DNA of 64,000 nucleotides from Phytohabitans houttuyneae (GCF_011764425.1 NZ_BLPF01000001.1:2843001-2907000), one strand, 5' to 3'; shown: positions 32,746 through 41,469, numbered from the stretch's first letter. Notes: a model not told the origin generated them from the letters alone. Program-made: numbers and translations.

Positions 32746-35139
32746 GTGACCGAACCACTGCTGCGCCTCTCGGCCGGGCGTGCTGCCGGCCGGCGCCGCC
32801 GCCACGCGCTCGTCAACCTGGCGTCGCTGACGCTCTGCGGCCTCCTGGCCGGCCTTGTCGTGGCCGCTGCGATGTTTCCCGCGCTGGCCGCCTCGGGCCT
32901 GGCCGCAAAAGCCGGCGCCGAGTCGTTCGAGGCACTCCCGAGCGAGCTCACGACCACCCGGGCGCCGCAGGCGACAGAGGTGTACGCCGCAGACGGCAAA
33001 ACGCTCATCTCGCGCTTCTTCGACGAAAACCGGCACGACGTCACGTTCGCGCAGATCGCCGAGCCGATGCGGGAAGCGATGATCGCCGCCGAGGACCACA
33101 ACTTCTACGTGCACAAGGGCGTCGACGCCAAGGGCATCGCGCGCGCCGCGCTCAACAACAGCGCTGGCGGGTCACAGCAGGGCGCGTCCACGCTCACCAT
33201 GCAGTTCGTCCGCATGTCGGTCACGTACACCGCACCCACCCACGCCGACGCCGTCAAGGCCGGCGAGGACACCACCGCCCGCAAGGTCCGGGAGGCGCGG
33301 CTGGCGCTCCAGGCGGAGAAGAAGTTCACCAAAGACGAGATCCTGACCAGGTACCTCAACCTCGCCCCGTTCGGTCACAACACGTACGGCGTCTACGCGG
33401 CGAGCCAGCTCTACTTCGGCAAGGCGCCGAAGGACCTCACGATCGCCGAAGCCGCCCTGCTCGCCGCGCTGGTGCGGTCGCCCACCTTCTACGACCCGCT
33501 CGACCCGAAGGGGAAGACCCGGGCGCTGGAGCGCCGCGACTGGGTGATCGGCCAGATGGTCGAGATCAAGGCGATCACCCCCGCCGAGGGCGAGGCGGCG
33601 AAGAAGCAGAAGCTCGTCGTCAAGGGCAAGCGCCCGCCGAACGGCTGCATGGTCACCAAGCCCAACGACTGGGGCTTCTTCTGCGACTACTTCCGGCGCT
33701 GGTGGCTTGAGCAGGAGGCGTTCGGCGCCACCCAGTACGACCGGGAGCGGCGACTGAACGGCGGCGGCTACCGCGTCGTGACCACGCTGGACCCGAAGGC
33801 GCAGAAGAAGGCGCGGGACAACGTGGAGGAGCAGCTCAAGACCGGCAGCAAGCACGCGCTGATGGTCGCCGCGGTCGAGCCGGGCACCGGCCGGGTGCGC
33901 GCGCTCGCCACCAACCGCGTGTTCAAGCTCGACAACTCCGCGAACAAGCCCTCGTCCAACCCGAAGAAGTCGGGCCAGCGCGGCACGTACCCGAACACCA
34001 CGAACCCGCTGCTGACCGGCGGCAGCGGCTACCAGGCCGGTTCGACCTTCAAGATCTTTACGCTCGTCGCCGCGCTCGAGAAGGGCTACCCGCTGGCCTA
34101 CGCGATCAACGCGCCGCAGCGCTACCAGTCCAAGTACCACGGCGCCACCGGCAAGTCGGCCTGCCCCGGTACCGACCGCTGGTGCCCGGGCAACAGCAGC
34201 GCGAGCCTCGCCGGCATGCACAACGCCTGGACCGGCTTCGGCAAGTCCGTCAACACCTACTTCGTACCCCTGGAGGAGCTCGCCGGCGCGGCCAACACCG
34301 TGGCGGCGGCCAAGAAGCTGGGCATCCGCTTCCTGAACGAGGACGACGCCGCGATGGCCAACGACAAGGAACAGGCCGACGGGTGGGGTTCGTTCACGCT
34401 CGGCGTCTCCGGTACCACGCCGCTCGACCTGGCCAACGCGTACGCGACGCTCGCCGCGGACGGCAAGCACTGCGAGCCGATACCGGTACAGGAGATCAAG
34501 GACATCGACGGCAAGAAGCTTGATGTCGCCAACCCCCGCTGCGACCAGGCGATCGACCGTGACGTGGCACGGGCCGCGATCGACGCCGCGCGGTGCCCGG
34601 TCGGCGACCAGTCGGCGTTCGGCGAGTGCCACGGCTCCACCTCGGCGGCGGCGCGCTCGGCCATCGGTCACCCGATCGCGGGCAAGACAGGTACCACGGA
34701 CAGCAAGCGCACCGCGTCGCTGGTCGTCACCACGCGGTCGATGGCGGTCGCCGGCATCCTGGCCGACCCGGACTGGCCGGAGACGACCGCGACAATGAGC
34801 CACGACATCGTCAACCCCGCCGTGTACGAAACGCTCGCCGACATCATGCGGGGCAAGCAGAAGCAGAGCTTCCCGCGGCCGAGCGAGAAGCTGGCGTACG
34901 GCGTCCAGCGCTCGATCCCGGACGTCACCTGCCAGCCTGTCGCGGCAGCAACGTCCACTTTGGAGAGTCAAGGATTCCGGGTAGAGGTAAACCCCGAGCC
35001 GGTCGGGTCGGCATGCCCGGCCGGCTCGGTCGCCCGGACCGAGCCAGCGGGCCGCACGGTCGACGGCGGACTTGTGGTACTCCGCACCAGCAACGGGATT
35101 GCCGGCTCCCCTCCCACCGCGTCGCCTCCCACGCGGTAG
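32746..35139 (+). CDS. Bifunctional penicillin-binding protein (transglycosylase/transpeptidase) with PASTA domain
   Basis: About 797 residues: basic N terminus, membrane anchor (LTLCGLLAGLVVAAAMFPAL), GT51 glycosyltransferase (AAEDHNFYVHKGVD with catalytic Glu, GASTLTMQF, RKVREARLALQAE, LNLAPFGHNTYGV), then a transpeptidase with SxxK in GSTFKIFT, SxN in SVNTYF and KTGTT. One PASTA domain ends the protein (IPDVTCQPVAAATSTLESQG). It polymerises and crosslinks peptidoglycan outside the membrane. The start is uncertain: GTG 32746 has GGAGG only one base away, and GTG 32692 would add 18 residues. Confidence 0.93.
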   Translation: MTEPLLRLSAGRAAGRRRRHALVNLASLTLCGLLAGLVVAAAMFPALAASGLAAKAGAESFEALPSELTTTRAPQATEVYAADGKTLISRFFDENRHDVTFAQIAEPMREAMIAAEDHNFYVHKGVDAKGIARAALNNSAGGSQQGASTLTMQFVRMSVTYTAPTHADAVKAGEDTTARKVREARLALQAEKKFTKDEILTRYLNLAPFGHNTYGVYAASQLYFGKAPKDLTIAEAALLAALVRSPTFYDPLDPKGKTRALERRDWVIGQMVEIKAITPAEGEAAKKQKLVVKGKRPPNGCMVTKPNDWGFFCDYFRRWWLEQEAFGATQYDRERRLNGGGYRVVTTLDPKAQKKARDNVEEQLKTGSKHALMVAAVEPGTGRVRALATNRVFKLDNSANKPSSNPKKSGQRGTYPNTTNPLLTGGSGYQAGSTFKIFTLVAALEKGYPLAYAINAPQRYQSKYHGATGKSACPGTDRWCPGNSSASLAGMHNAWTGFGKSVNTYFVPLEELAGAANTVAAAKKLGIRFLNEDDAAMANDKEQADGWGSFTLGVSGTTPLDLANAYATLAADGKHCEPIPVQEIKDIDGKKLDVANPRCDQAIDRDVARAAIDAARCPVGDQSAFGECHGSTSAAARSAIGHPIAGKTGTTDSKRTASLVVTTRSMAVAGILADPDWPETTATMSHDIVNPAVYETLADIMRGKQKQSFPRPSEKLAYGVQRSIPDVTCQPVAAATSTLESQGFRVEVNPEPVGSACPAGSVARTEPAGRTVDGGLVVLRTSNGIAGSPPTASPPTR

Positions 35140-35179
35140 GCCGGTCCGCGCGGGCACTCGGGGACCCGCCGGACCGGCC
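35139..35179. terminator. Hairpin after the PBP gene
   Basis: GGCCGGTCCG (35139-35148) pairs with CGGACCGGCC (35170-35179), with further CGGG/CCCG pairing inside. It starts directly at the PBP stop codon. Confidence 0.65.
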
Positions 35180-35197
35180 GCAAAGCCGGCACGCAAA

Positions 35198-35232
35198 AGC
35201 GCCGCCCGGTGGAATGGCCACCGGGCGGCGCT
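35198..35232. terminator. 15-bp terminator between PBP and DUF6158-like gene
   Basis: AGCGCCGCCCGGTGG (35198-35212) pairs perfectly with 35218-35232 around AATGG. An AAAA run precedes it on the plus strand, giving UUUU after the hairpin for minus-strand transcripts. Confidence 0.8.
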
Positions 35233-35415
35233 AGGCGTCGGTGTGCAGGTCGCCTCTCGGCGAGTGGCACGACGCGGCTCCAGCCGAACGGTATTCCGCG
35301 AAGGCAATTGGGTGAGGCCCGGGGACACTGGACACACCGACAGTCATCTCAACGGCGCACCCCCGGTAAGTGTTCCGGGCGTACGAGTGGCCCGCGCCAC
35401 ACTCGGGGGCGGCCG

Positions 35416-35664
35416 TCAGTCGCGCAGGCGGTTGGGGTCGACCTCGCGCCCGGGATAGCGGGTGAGGTACTCCGTCTCCAGCTCGGCAGTGCGCCGCAGG
35501 TGGTTGGCCAAGGCGGCGTCCGAGCCGTGCCGCAGCGTGTCCAGCCTGGTCCGGTGCAGGCTGGCCACTTCCCGGAAGAGGTCTTCGTCGGTGAGCTCGG
35601 CCGGGTCGACTCCGGTGTCGAGGTCCGCCGCCGAGGCGTCGGCAAACTGTGCTGGTCCGCTCAT
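35416..35664 (-). CDS. Small conserved protein, DUF6158-like
   Basis: An 82-residue acidic protein: MSGPAQFADASAADLDTGVD, then PAELTDEDLFREVASLHRTR, LDTLRHGSDAALANHLRRTA and ELETEYLTRYPGREVDPNRL. The two predicted helices with HRTR and HGSDxAL match small actinobacterial proteins that I recall as DUF6158; function unknown. ATG 35664 is preceded by GGTGGGGGA. It diverges from the membrane protein gene starting 59 bases away. Confidence 0.75.
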   Translation of the reverse strand: MSGPAQFADASAADLDTGVDPAELTDEDLFREVASLHRTRLDTLRHGSDAALANHLRRTAELETEYLTRYPGREVDPNRLRD

Positions 35665-35722
35665 GTCCCCCACCGTTGCCCGGACCGGAGCCGCCCAAAC
35701 CCCCACCGGTACCCTCGGGCGT

Positions 35723-36127
35723 ATGAAGCGGCTGTGGACACCGGCGTGGATCGCACGCCATGTGCTCGCGGTCGCGCTGGTGGGCGGCTTCCTCGCGCTC
35801 GGCTGGTGGCAGATCAGCCGGGCCGCCGGTGGCAACACGCTCAGCTGGGCGTACGCGTTCGAGTGGCCGCTGTTCGCCGCGTTCGTGGTGTTCATCTGGG
35901 TGCGCGAGGTGCGCCTGGCGCTTCGCGACACGCCCGAGGCACCGGTCTCGCCGGCCCCGGCCGGCACGCAGGCCACGTCCGCGACCGGCTTCCGGCGCCC
36001 GGTGCGCACCGCCCGACGCCCCGTGGGGTACGACGACGGAGGCGACCCGGAGCTCGTCGCGTACAACCGCTATCTGGCGTGGCTCAACGAAAACCCGAAT
36101 GCCCGCCCGGCCGACTACCCGGGCTGA
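35723..36127 (+). CDS. Two-span membrane protein of unknown function
   Basis: A 134-residue protein with two helices (IARHVLAVALVGGFLALGWW and WPLFAAFVVFIWVREVRLAL) followed by a Pro/Ala-rich and then polar tail (VGYDDGGDPELVAYNRYLAW, LNENPNARPADYPG). The arrangement directly before a DUF3817 gene is common in actinobacteria as far as I recall. No catalytic motif is visible. Confidence 0.75.
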   Translation: MKRLWTPAWIARHVLAVALVGGFLALGWWQISRAAGGNTLSWAYAFEWPLFAAFVVFIWVREVRLALRDTPEAPVSPAPAGTQATSATGFRRPVRTARRPVGYDDGGDPELVAYNRYLAWLNENPNARPADYPG

Positions 36128-36161
36128 CCGGCATCGGGTTGGACAAAGGAGAGTAGAAACC

Positions 36162-36472
36162 GTGGGGGAGCCCTGCAGCGCTACCGCGCGATCGCCTACA
36201 TCGTGGGTGTGGTGTTGATCCTGCTCGTCGTGATCGGCATGCCGCTGAAGTACATCTGGGACGAGCCGGTCGTGGTCGAGACCATCGGACCGGCACACGG
36301 CTTCCTGTACATGGTCTATCTCGTCGCCGTCTTCGACCTGTTCCGCCGCACGCGCTTCGGGCTGCGCCGCATGCTGCTGGTGATGCTCGCCGGGACGATC
36401 CCGTTCGTGTCCTTCTACGCCGAGCGGGCCGTGACCCGCTGGGTGCGCGAGCCGGCTCCGGTCAACGCCTGA
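36162..36472 (+). CDS. DUF3817 family membrane protein, frameshifted at the start
   Basis: After one added base in the G5 run 36164-36168 the frame from GTG 36162 reads MGGALQRYRAIAYIVGVVLI, the standard DUF3817 opening (GAL-RYR-x-AY-x-x-G). It continues through MPLKYIWDEPVV, GPAHGFLYMVYLVAVFDLFR and MLLVMLAGTIPFVSFYAER. Three membrane helices, about 103 residues, function unknown. AAAGGAG lies about 11 bases before the GTG. As written, the only unbroken start would be GTG 36203, which loses the conserved N terminus. Confidence 0.82.
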
Positions 36473-36653
36473 GGGCGCCGTCGCGCAGCGCCGCGCAGAA
36501 GGCCCTCCAGGCTGTCGCGGTGACCTCGATGAACGGCCCGTCCGGCGACGCAGAGTTACGGATCGCGACATGGGCCTCGCCAAAGGCCACCTCGACACAG
36601 TTCTGCGATTCGCACTGCATGCTCTTACGCCAGTTCGTCGGTCCATCCGCCAC
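36462..36653 (-). CDS. DUF397 protein (first copy)
   Basis: A 63-residue protein matching DUF397: NWRKSMQCESQNCVEVAFGE, HVAIRNSASPDGPFIEVTAT, AWRAFCAALRDGAL. DUF397 proteins are usually partners of XRE/DUF5753 regulators in actinobacteria, where some influence development. GTG 36653 is chosen after GGAGGGG about 15 bases and AGG about 8 bases upstream. Its end overlaps the DUF3817 end by 11 bases on the other strand. Confidence 0.82.
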   Translation of the reverse strand: MADGPTNWRKSMQCESQNCVEVAFGEAHVAIRNSASPDGPFIEVTATAWRAFCAALRDGALRR

Positions 36654-36834
36654 GGCAAACCTGCCCCTCCGCGGGCTGGTACGCGCCGGCCATGACGGCA
36701 CCGCCCCGCACTCGCGCTGCTATCAAATGTTTCATGCCGAGGCATCCACAGAAAGGAGGGCGTACATGAATGAATGACCTCCTCGCCGCTACCAATGTGC
36801 CACAGGCTGTCACGGCGATCGTGAACAACAAAAG

Positions 36835-36857
36835 AGGGCATCCGATTCGGATGCCCT
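36835..36857 (-). terminator. Terminator after the second DUF397 gene
   Basis: AGGGCATCCGA (36835-36845) pairs with 36847-36857. On the minus strand the hairpin is followed by CTTTTGTTGTTC, one of the few terminators here with a U-rich tail. Confidence 0.8.
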
Positions 36858-36907
36858 TACAGGGAGCGCAGGAGAGTCCCCGGGCGGAGAGACCCGGGGA
36901 ACAGGAC

Positions 36908-37108
36908 CTACGGAAGGTCGAACTGACCTGCACGAACGCCGCTGATGAACGCCGCCCACACCGGGCGGTCGAAAGCCAGCTGTGCGTCCGGGACCGCGCT
37001 GTTGCGAATAGCGACCTCGCCGGTGCGCTTGGCTACCTCGACGCAGTTGTGCGTCTCGCAGCGAGCGCTCTTCCGCCACACATCGGTGACGGAATGTGTC
37101 TGGGTCAT
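36908..37108 (-). CDS. DUF397 protein (second copy)
   Basis: A 66-residue protein: MTQTHSVTDVWRKSARCETH, NCVEVAKRTGEVAIRNSAVP and WAAFISGVRAGQFDLP, a clear DUF397. ATG 37108 follows AGGAG. It stands divergent from the two XRE-DUF5753 genes at 37446 and 38351, so each DUF397 may pair with one XRE protein. Confidence 0.87.
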   Translation of the reverse strand: MTQTHSVTDVWRKSARCETHNCVEVAKRTGEVAIRNSAVPDAQLAFDRPVWAAFISGVRAGQFDLP

Positions 37109-37445
37109 CCGGTGCTCCTCTTAAGCAGCCGCAATCGTCGCGGCAGAGCGCCGTGACGCCACACTGTAGCGCATGAAGAGCGGACTCATGTGCCCAAACC
37201 GCCGCACTTACGGCCGAGTCGACCAAGCCGGTCGCGCACGAAAGCGGGCACCTTTGACGGATGCTCGGCCACCGGGTCGCAATGCTGGAAAAGCTAGCAG
37301 GGCCGGTGTAGCCTTCACAAGACTAGCTAAATGGCAGGTCGCGTCTAGCCAGGTGGCATTCTGCACAGATCATTTCTGCACGGACGGGTCTACTGCACGG
37401 TGACATCGTGGGGCGCGTGACGCGCGCAGCCGGGGAGGGTCGCCG
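37109..37445. promoter_or_regulatory. Divergent control region of the DUF397/XRE module
   Basis: 337 bases without a gene. It is lower in GC than its surroundings and holds CTAG-containing elements GCTAGC (37293-37298), ACTAGCT (37322-37328) and TCTAGCC (37344-37350), plus a direct repeat of TTCTGCAC at 37359-37366 and 37374-37381. CTAG is rare in GC-rich actinobacterial DNA, so three in 60 bases suggests binding sites for the XRE proteins. Confidence 0.45.
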
Positions 37446-38318
37446 ATGACGACGGTGCACGGGCCTACTGTCGGCCGGCGCCGGCTACGGTCCGCGCTGC
37501 GCCGGGCGAGAGACGCCGCCGGGTTGACCCAAGAGCAGGTGGCAGCGGCGATGGACTGGTCGCTGTCAAAGCTGATCCGGATCGAGGCCGGCTCGGTCTC
37601 AATCTCCACCAACGACGTCAAGGCATTGCTCGGCCACTACAGAATGACCGACCAGCAGCAGGTCAGTGAGATGGTCGAGCTGGCCCGGGTCTCCAGGCGC
37701 CGCGCCTGGTGGTCGCAGTACAAAGACGCCCTCCCCAGCGCTTACGCGTCGTACATCGGGCTGGAGACGGAGGCGTCGAAGCTCTCGTTCTTCCAGCCGT
37801 CCGGCATCCCCGGTCTGCTACAGACCGACTCCTACGCTCGGGCTGCGGTCACTGCGGCCTCGACCACCATCGGCGACACGATGGACGCGGCGCAGATAGA
37901 GGTGCGGCACGCGATCCGCATGCGGCGGCAGAAAGAGGTGCTCGACCGCACCGACCGGCCAGACATCGACGTCGTTCTTGACGAGGCCGCGCTGCATCGG
38001 CAGACCGGCGGCCCAGAGGTGCTGCGGGAGCAGCTGTTGCACCTCGCGGATGTATGCCGGATGCCCCGCGTGACGATTCATGTCCTTCCGTTCACAGTCG
38101 GCGACTACGCTCCGCAAGGCCCCTTCGTGATACTCCGGTTCCCCGACGATGACGACAGTGACGTCGTCTACCTGGAAGGCGTGCTGGCGCAAGACGTGAT
38201 CGACCGCCCTGCGGATGTGGCAGTTTACGGACAAACGTTCGAGCGAATGCGCGAGATGTCTCTCAACCCTCACGAGTCCCTCGCAAAGATCACGAAGGTT
38301 GCCGGCCAGCTCGGCTGA
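37446..38318 (+). CDS. XRE-family regulator with DUF5753 (first paralogue)
   Basis: A 290-residue protein. The helix-turn-helix spans about residues 15-70 (ALRRARDAAGLTQEQVAAAM, WSLSKLIRIEAGSVSIS). The C-terminal DUF5753 domain runs from about 95 (YIGLETEASKLSFFQPSGIP, LLQTDSYARAA, RQKEVLDRTDRPDIDVVLDE, VTIHVLPFTVG). ATG 37446 follows GGGGAGGG. The genes most like this control development or antibiotic regulons in Streptomyces together with DUF397 proteins. Confidence 0.9.
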   Translation: MTTVHGPTVGRRRLRSALRRARDAAGLTQEQVAAAMDWSLSKLIRIEAGSVSISTNDVKALLGHYRMTDQQQVSEMVELARVSRRRAWWSQYKDALPSAYASYIGLETEASKLSFFQPSGIPGLLQTDSYARAAVTAASTTIGDTMDAAQIEVRHAIRMRRQKEVLDRTDRPDIDVVLDEAALHRQTGGPEVLREQLLHLADVCRMPRVTIHVLPFTVGDYAPQGPFVILRFPDDDDSDVVYLEGVLAQDVIDRPADVAVYGQTFERMREMSLNPHESLAKITKVAGQLG

Positions 38319-38350
38319 CCGGCGGCGCACAACAACGCAGGAGCGTCGGC

Positions 38351-39202
38351 ATGACTGCGACATATGGGCCCACCGTTGGTCGGCGACGGTTGCGGTCCGC
38401 ATTGCGCACCGCGCGTGAGGCGGCGGGCTTCACGCAGGATCAGGTTGCCCAGGAGATGGACTGGTCGCTGTCGAAGATCATCCGCATCGAGTCCGGGGCC
38501 GTGGGCGTGTCGCCCATCGACGCGCGCGCCCTCCTCCGGCTGTACGGGGTGACTGACAAGCCCCGCATCGACGAGCTCGTCGGCCTCGCCCGCTCCTCCC
38601 GGGCCCGCCGCTGGTGGTCGTCCTACTCCAGCGCGCTCCCCGCTCCGTACACGGCGTACATCGGGCTGGAGGCGGAGACCTCGTCGGTGCTCTGCTACAC
38701 GCCCACCAAGCTGCCCGCGCTCTTCCAGACAAAGGCTTACGCGGCGAAGGCCGTCCGCCGCGGCCAGGCCGGCACCGATGAGCAGAGCCAGGTCGAGGTG
38801 CGGTTGGCCCGCCAGCGCGAGGTGCTGGGCAAGGAGGATCCGCCGCATATCACCGCCGTGATCGACGAGGCGGTGGTGCAACGCATCGCCAGCGACCCGC
38901 GGACCAAGCGGGAGCAGTTGGAGCGGCTGGTCTCGCTCTGCGGCGAGCCCAACATCACGATCCAGGTGCTGCCGTTCGCCGCCGGCGTCGACGGCTTCCC
39001 CAACCCGTTCGCGATCCTGGAGTTTCCCGATCCGAGCGACGACGCCGTGATGTACCTGGAAAACGGCCTCGGCGACGACGTGGTCGACCAGCCCGACCTG
39101 GTCCGGCCGTACCGGCACGAGTTTGAGCGGCTGCGCGAGATGGCGCTGAGCCCGGCCGAGACCCGGGACATGATCAAACGGATCGTGGGCGAGCTCGACT
39201 GA
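38351..39202 (+). CDS. XRE-family regulator with DUF5753 (second paralogue)
   Basis: A 283-residue paralogue of the preceding gene, sharing GPTVGRRRLRSALR, QDQVAQEMDWSLSKIIRIES and FERLREMALSP. The DNA-binding part is almost the same while the effector half is more diverged (SSVLCYTPTKLPALFQTKAY), consistent with tandem duplication followed by change of the sensing half. ATG 38351 follows AGGAG, 32 bases after the first gene. Confidence 0.9.
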   Translation: MTATYGPTVGRRRLRSALRTAREAAGFTQDQVAQEMDWSLSKIIRIESGAVGVSPIDARALLRLYGVTDKPRIDELVGLARSSRARRWWSSYSSALPAPYTAYIGLEAETSSVLCYTPTKLPALFQTKAYAAKAVRRGQAGTDEQSQVEVRLARQREVLGKEDPPHITAVIDEAVVQRIASDPRTKREQLERLVSLCGEPNITIQVLPFAAGVDGFPNPFAILEFPDPSDDAVMYLENGLGDDVVDQPDLVRPYRHEFERLREMALSPAETRDMIKRIVGELD

Positions 39203-39305
39203 GCCCGCCCACGATCGGTGTGGCCCCCGGCCCCACCGCGCCCCTGGTCCGTCCGTTGACTCCGCTTTGCCGCGCGGCGGTCCGACCCGGGGACGAAGTA
39301 TTCGG

Positions 39306-39851
39306 TTATCGGCGCATGCGCCAGATGTTCATCGAAACCAGTGGCTCGGCCAGCCCGCCGAGCCGGTAGGCCTCCTGCGCCCGGAGCAGGGCTCGGGTGA
39401 CCTGCCCGTACTGCCGCTCCTCGTCGCTGCTGAACAGCAGCACCGTCATCCCGCGGAACTCACCCCAGAGCTCGAAGGCCCGCGGCCGCAGGCGGTGGCC
39501 GATCGTCGCCACGAGGAAAGGAACGAACGCCACCGCCGTGAGCGCCAGATAGGTCTGCGCACTCAGGTGGTTGAGCTCGGTGGTCATGCCGAGCGTGATC
39601 CCGATGGTGGCCAGCACGATCGCGGTCACCGTCACCGACCGCACGGTGAGCTGATGTGCCGGGCCTCGGGCCGTGTGCAGGTGGTGCAGCTCGCCTACCG
39701 GAAACCGGCGCCCGCCCACTACGAACCAGTCACGCGTCACCAGGATGCCGGGCCGCTGGTAGAGCGGGGCAGGTGGTTTCGGGGTTGTTACGTCTACCGG
39801 CGTTACGGGCTGTGCTGCTGGTGACCGCGCGGGGTAGCGAGTAGTCTGCAC
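39306..39851 (-). CDS. Membrane protein, DUF6232-like
   Basis: A 181-residue protein with a Pro-rich N terminus (TPVDVTTPKPPAPLYQRPG), a beta-rich element ILVTRDWFVVGGRRFPVGEL, then two membrane helices (VTVTAIVLATIGITLGMTTE and TYLALTAVAFVPFLVATIGH) and a soluble tail with FSSDEERQYGQVTRALLRAQ. The order fits the DUF6232 family, of unknown function. GTG 39851 follows GTAGGAGG. Confidence 0.65.
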   Translation of the reverse strand: MQTTRYPARSPAAQPVTPVDVTTPKPPAPLYQRPGILVTRDWFVVGGRRFPVGELHHLHTARGPAHQLTVRSVTVTAIVLATIGITLGMTTELNHLSAQTYLALTAVAFVPFLVATIGHRLRPRAFELWGEFRGMTVLLFSSDEERQYGQVTRALLRAQEAYRLGGLAEPLVSMNIWRMRR

Positions 39852-40334
39852 TTCAATGCCTCCTACGGCTCGTGAGGCGGGCTGGTGTGGTGGTTCTTGA
39901 GATCGGCACCTGGTGGCAGCCAGGTGCCGATCGTCTTTCTCGCTCCGTGCCGCTAGATCCTCAAAGCCGCTCAGCAACTTCAAGGGCCCTGATAGCCATT
40001 GTGCGAGATGCCATCTAGTCGAGGGAAGGGGTGCAATCAGCCACCTGGCAGATCGGAAGGGGTCTCCTAGCCGTACCGCGCCAGTTTCAGGCCCGCATGT
40101 CCGGTTTGTCGCCCCCTTCGCCCACCCAACGCGCACACCGACAAATCGCCCGTCACCCATATGGCCGACGAGTCCGCGTGGACGACCTAATCACTTAGAG
40201 TGACTCGGACATTCGACTTATTGGCGGGCGTGAGCCACAAGTCACCCTCTCACCACTTTCGCCCGACCGGCCTCGACGCTAGGTTGGAGCCGCTGGTCCG
40301 GTCGTCAGCCACTCCCCGGGTGGCGCCGGTCTCG
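39852..40334. other. Intergenic stretch before the c-di-AMP riboswitch
   Basis: About 480 bases without a convincing gene. It holds a strong hairpin at 39901-39932, a small palindrome TCACT-TAG-AGTGA around 40190-40205, and AT-richer sequence at 40195-40225 that may be the promoter of the riboswitch transcript. Open frames on either strand lack family features. Confidence 0.5.
39901..39932. terminator. 13-bp hairpin upstream of the DUF6232-like gene
   Basis: GATCGGCACCTGG (39901-39913) pairs exactly with 39920-39932 around TGGCAG, followed on the plus strand by GTCTTTCTCG. Confidence 0.6.
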
Positions 40335-40490
40335 TGCCGCCGAATCGCACGACGATCACACTCCGTCAGCGAGTCGGGGACCCACCTATGCACTGGGGTG
40401 AATCCGCGGCCGCCTTCGGCGGTGCGGTAGGGCGATCTTCCCGTCCGAATCCGACAGCTAACCCGGTAGGCGGCGTTGGGGAAGAAGGGT
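40335..40490 (+). promoter_or_regulatory. c-di-AMP riboswitch (ydaO/yuaA type)
   Basis: Conserved blocks of the ydaO aptamer occur in order: GGGGACCCA (40376-40384), GGGGTGAATCC (40395-40405), a variable GC hairpin GCCGCCTTCGGCGG, GGTAGGGCGATCTTCCC, and the hallmark CCGAATCCGACAGCTAACC (40445-40463) followed by GGTAGGCGGCGTTGGGGAAG. It ends about 10 bases before the NlpC/P60 start. In actinobacteria this riboswitch turns off cell-wall hydrolase genes when c-di-AMP is high. Confidence 0.93.
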
Positions 40491-40497
40491 TCACCGT

Positions 40498-41454
40498 TTG
40501 TCTTCCGCGCGGAAGCTGCTCCGCGCCCTCGTGCTGGTCGGCCTGGGCATCGGGCTGACCGTTCCGGCCACGGCCGCGCAGGCCGAGCCGTCACCGAGCG
40601 AGCTCACGGAGCAGATCAACAAGGCGTCGACCGAGCTTGAGAAGGTCGTCGAGTCGTACAACAAGCTCAACGAGCAGCTCAAACAGACCAAGGCCGCCTC
40701 CGCCGCGCTCAGCGCGAAGATGGGCCCGCTGGAGGCACAGCTCGCCAAGGCGGACGCCGAGGTGGGTGCGATGGCCGCGGTGGCGTACCGGACGGGTCAG
40801 GCGGGCACGGCGAGCGCGCTGCTGGAAGGCAGCGGGCCACTGGCCGACCGGCTCGGCATGCTCGACCAGCTCGCCCGCGACCGCAAGCGGCAGGTTGAGG
40901 GCTTTACCGCGGCCGAGCGCCAGTACACCGAGCAGAAGGCGAAGCTCGACGCCACCCAGGCGAAGCAGACCGCGCAGCTGAAGGAGCTCGCGGCCGGTAA
41001 GAAGAAGATCGAGGCCGACCTCGACAAGCTGTACAAGATGCGCGAAGAGGCGTACGGCTCGGCCACCACGTCCAGCGGCGGTTACACCGGGACGATCCCG
41101 TCGATCTCCGGTAAGGCCGGCGTCGCGGTGCGGTTCGCGTACAACGCGATCGGCACGCCCTACGTGTGGGCGGCCGAGGGGCCGAACGGGTACGACTGCT
41201 CAGGGCTCACGCTCGCGGCGTGGCGGGCGGCTGGAAAGTCGTTGCCGCACAACGCCGCGATGCAGTGGGACGTGGTCGCGCACATCGGCCGGGGCTCGCT
41301 CCAGCCGGGCGACCTCGTCTTCTACAGCGGCCTCGGACACGTCGCCATCTACGTGGGCAGCGGCAAGGTGATCCACGCGCCACAGGCCGGCGACAGCGTC
41401 AAACTGTCCTCAGTGGACATGATGAGCCCGTACGGCTACGGCAGGGTGCGCTAA
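40498..41454 (+). CDS. Secreted NlpC/P60 peptidoglycan endopeptidase
   Basis: A 318-residue secreted protein. Signal peptide SARKLLRALVLVGLGIGLTV ends near AQAEP. A long coiled coil follows (ELTEQINKASTELEKVVESY to KKIEADLDKLYKM). The C-terminal NlpC/P60 domain has the catalytic Cys in YDCSGLTLAAW, His in GLGHVAIYVG and the third polar residue in VIHAPQAGD. It cleaves stem peptides of peptidoglycan. The start is TTG 40498 behind GAAGAAGGG. Expression should respond to c-di-AMP through the riboswitch directly upstream. Confidence 0.93.
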   Translation: MSSARKLLRALVLVGLGIGLTVPATAAQAEPSPSELTEQINKASTELEKVVESYNKLNEQLKQTKAASAALSAKMGPLEAQLAKADAEVGAMAAVAYRTGQAGTASALLEGSGPLADRLGMLDQLARDRKRQVEGFTAAERQYTEQKAKLDATQAKQTAQLKELAAGKKKIEADLDKLYKMREEAYGSATTSSGGYTGTIPSISGKAGVAVRFAYNAIGTPYVWAAEGPNGYDCSGLTLAAWRAAGKSLPHNAAMQWDVVAHIGRGSLQPGDLVFYSGLGHVAIYVGSGKVIHAPQAGDSVKLSSVDMMSPYGYGRVR

Positions 41455-41469
41455 GAAATCTTCAACATC

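Noticed and set aside
36770-37156. Open frame starting MNDLLAATNVPQAVTA behind AAAGGAGGG
   Set aside because: It runs antisense over the whole second DUF397 gene and through its terminator, and the strong ribosome site is sequestered by a CCTCC just downstream. A three-codon ATGAATGAATGA frame also competes. No family resemblance.
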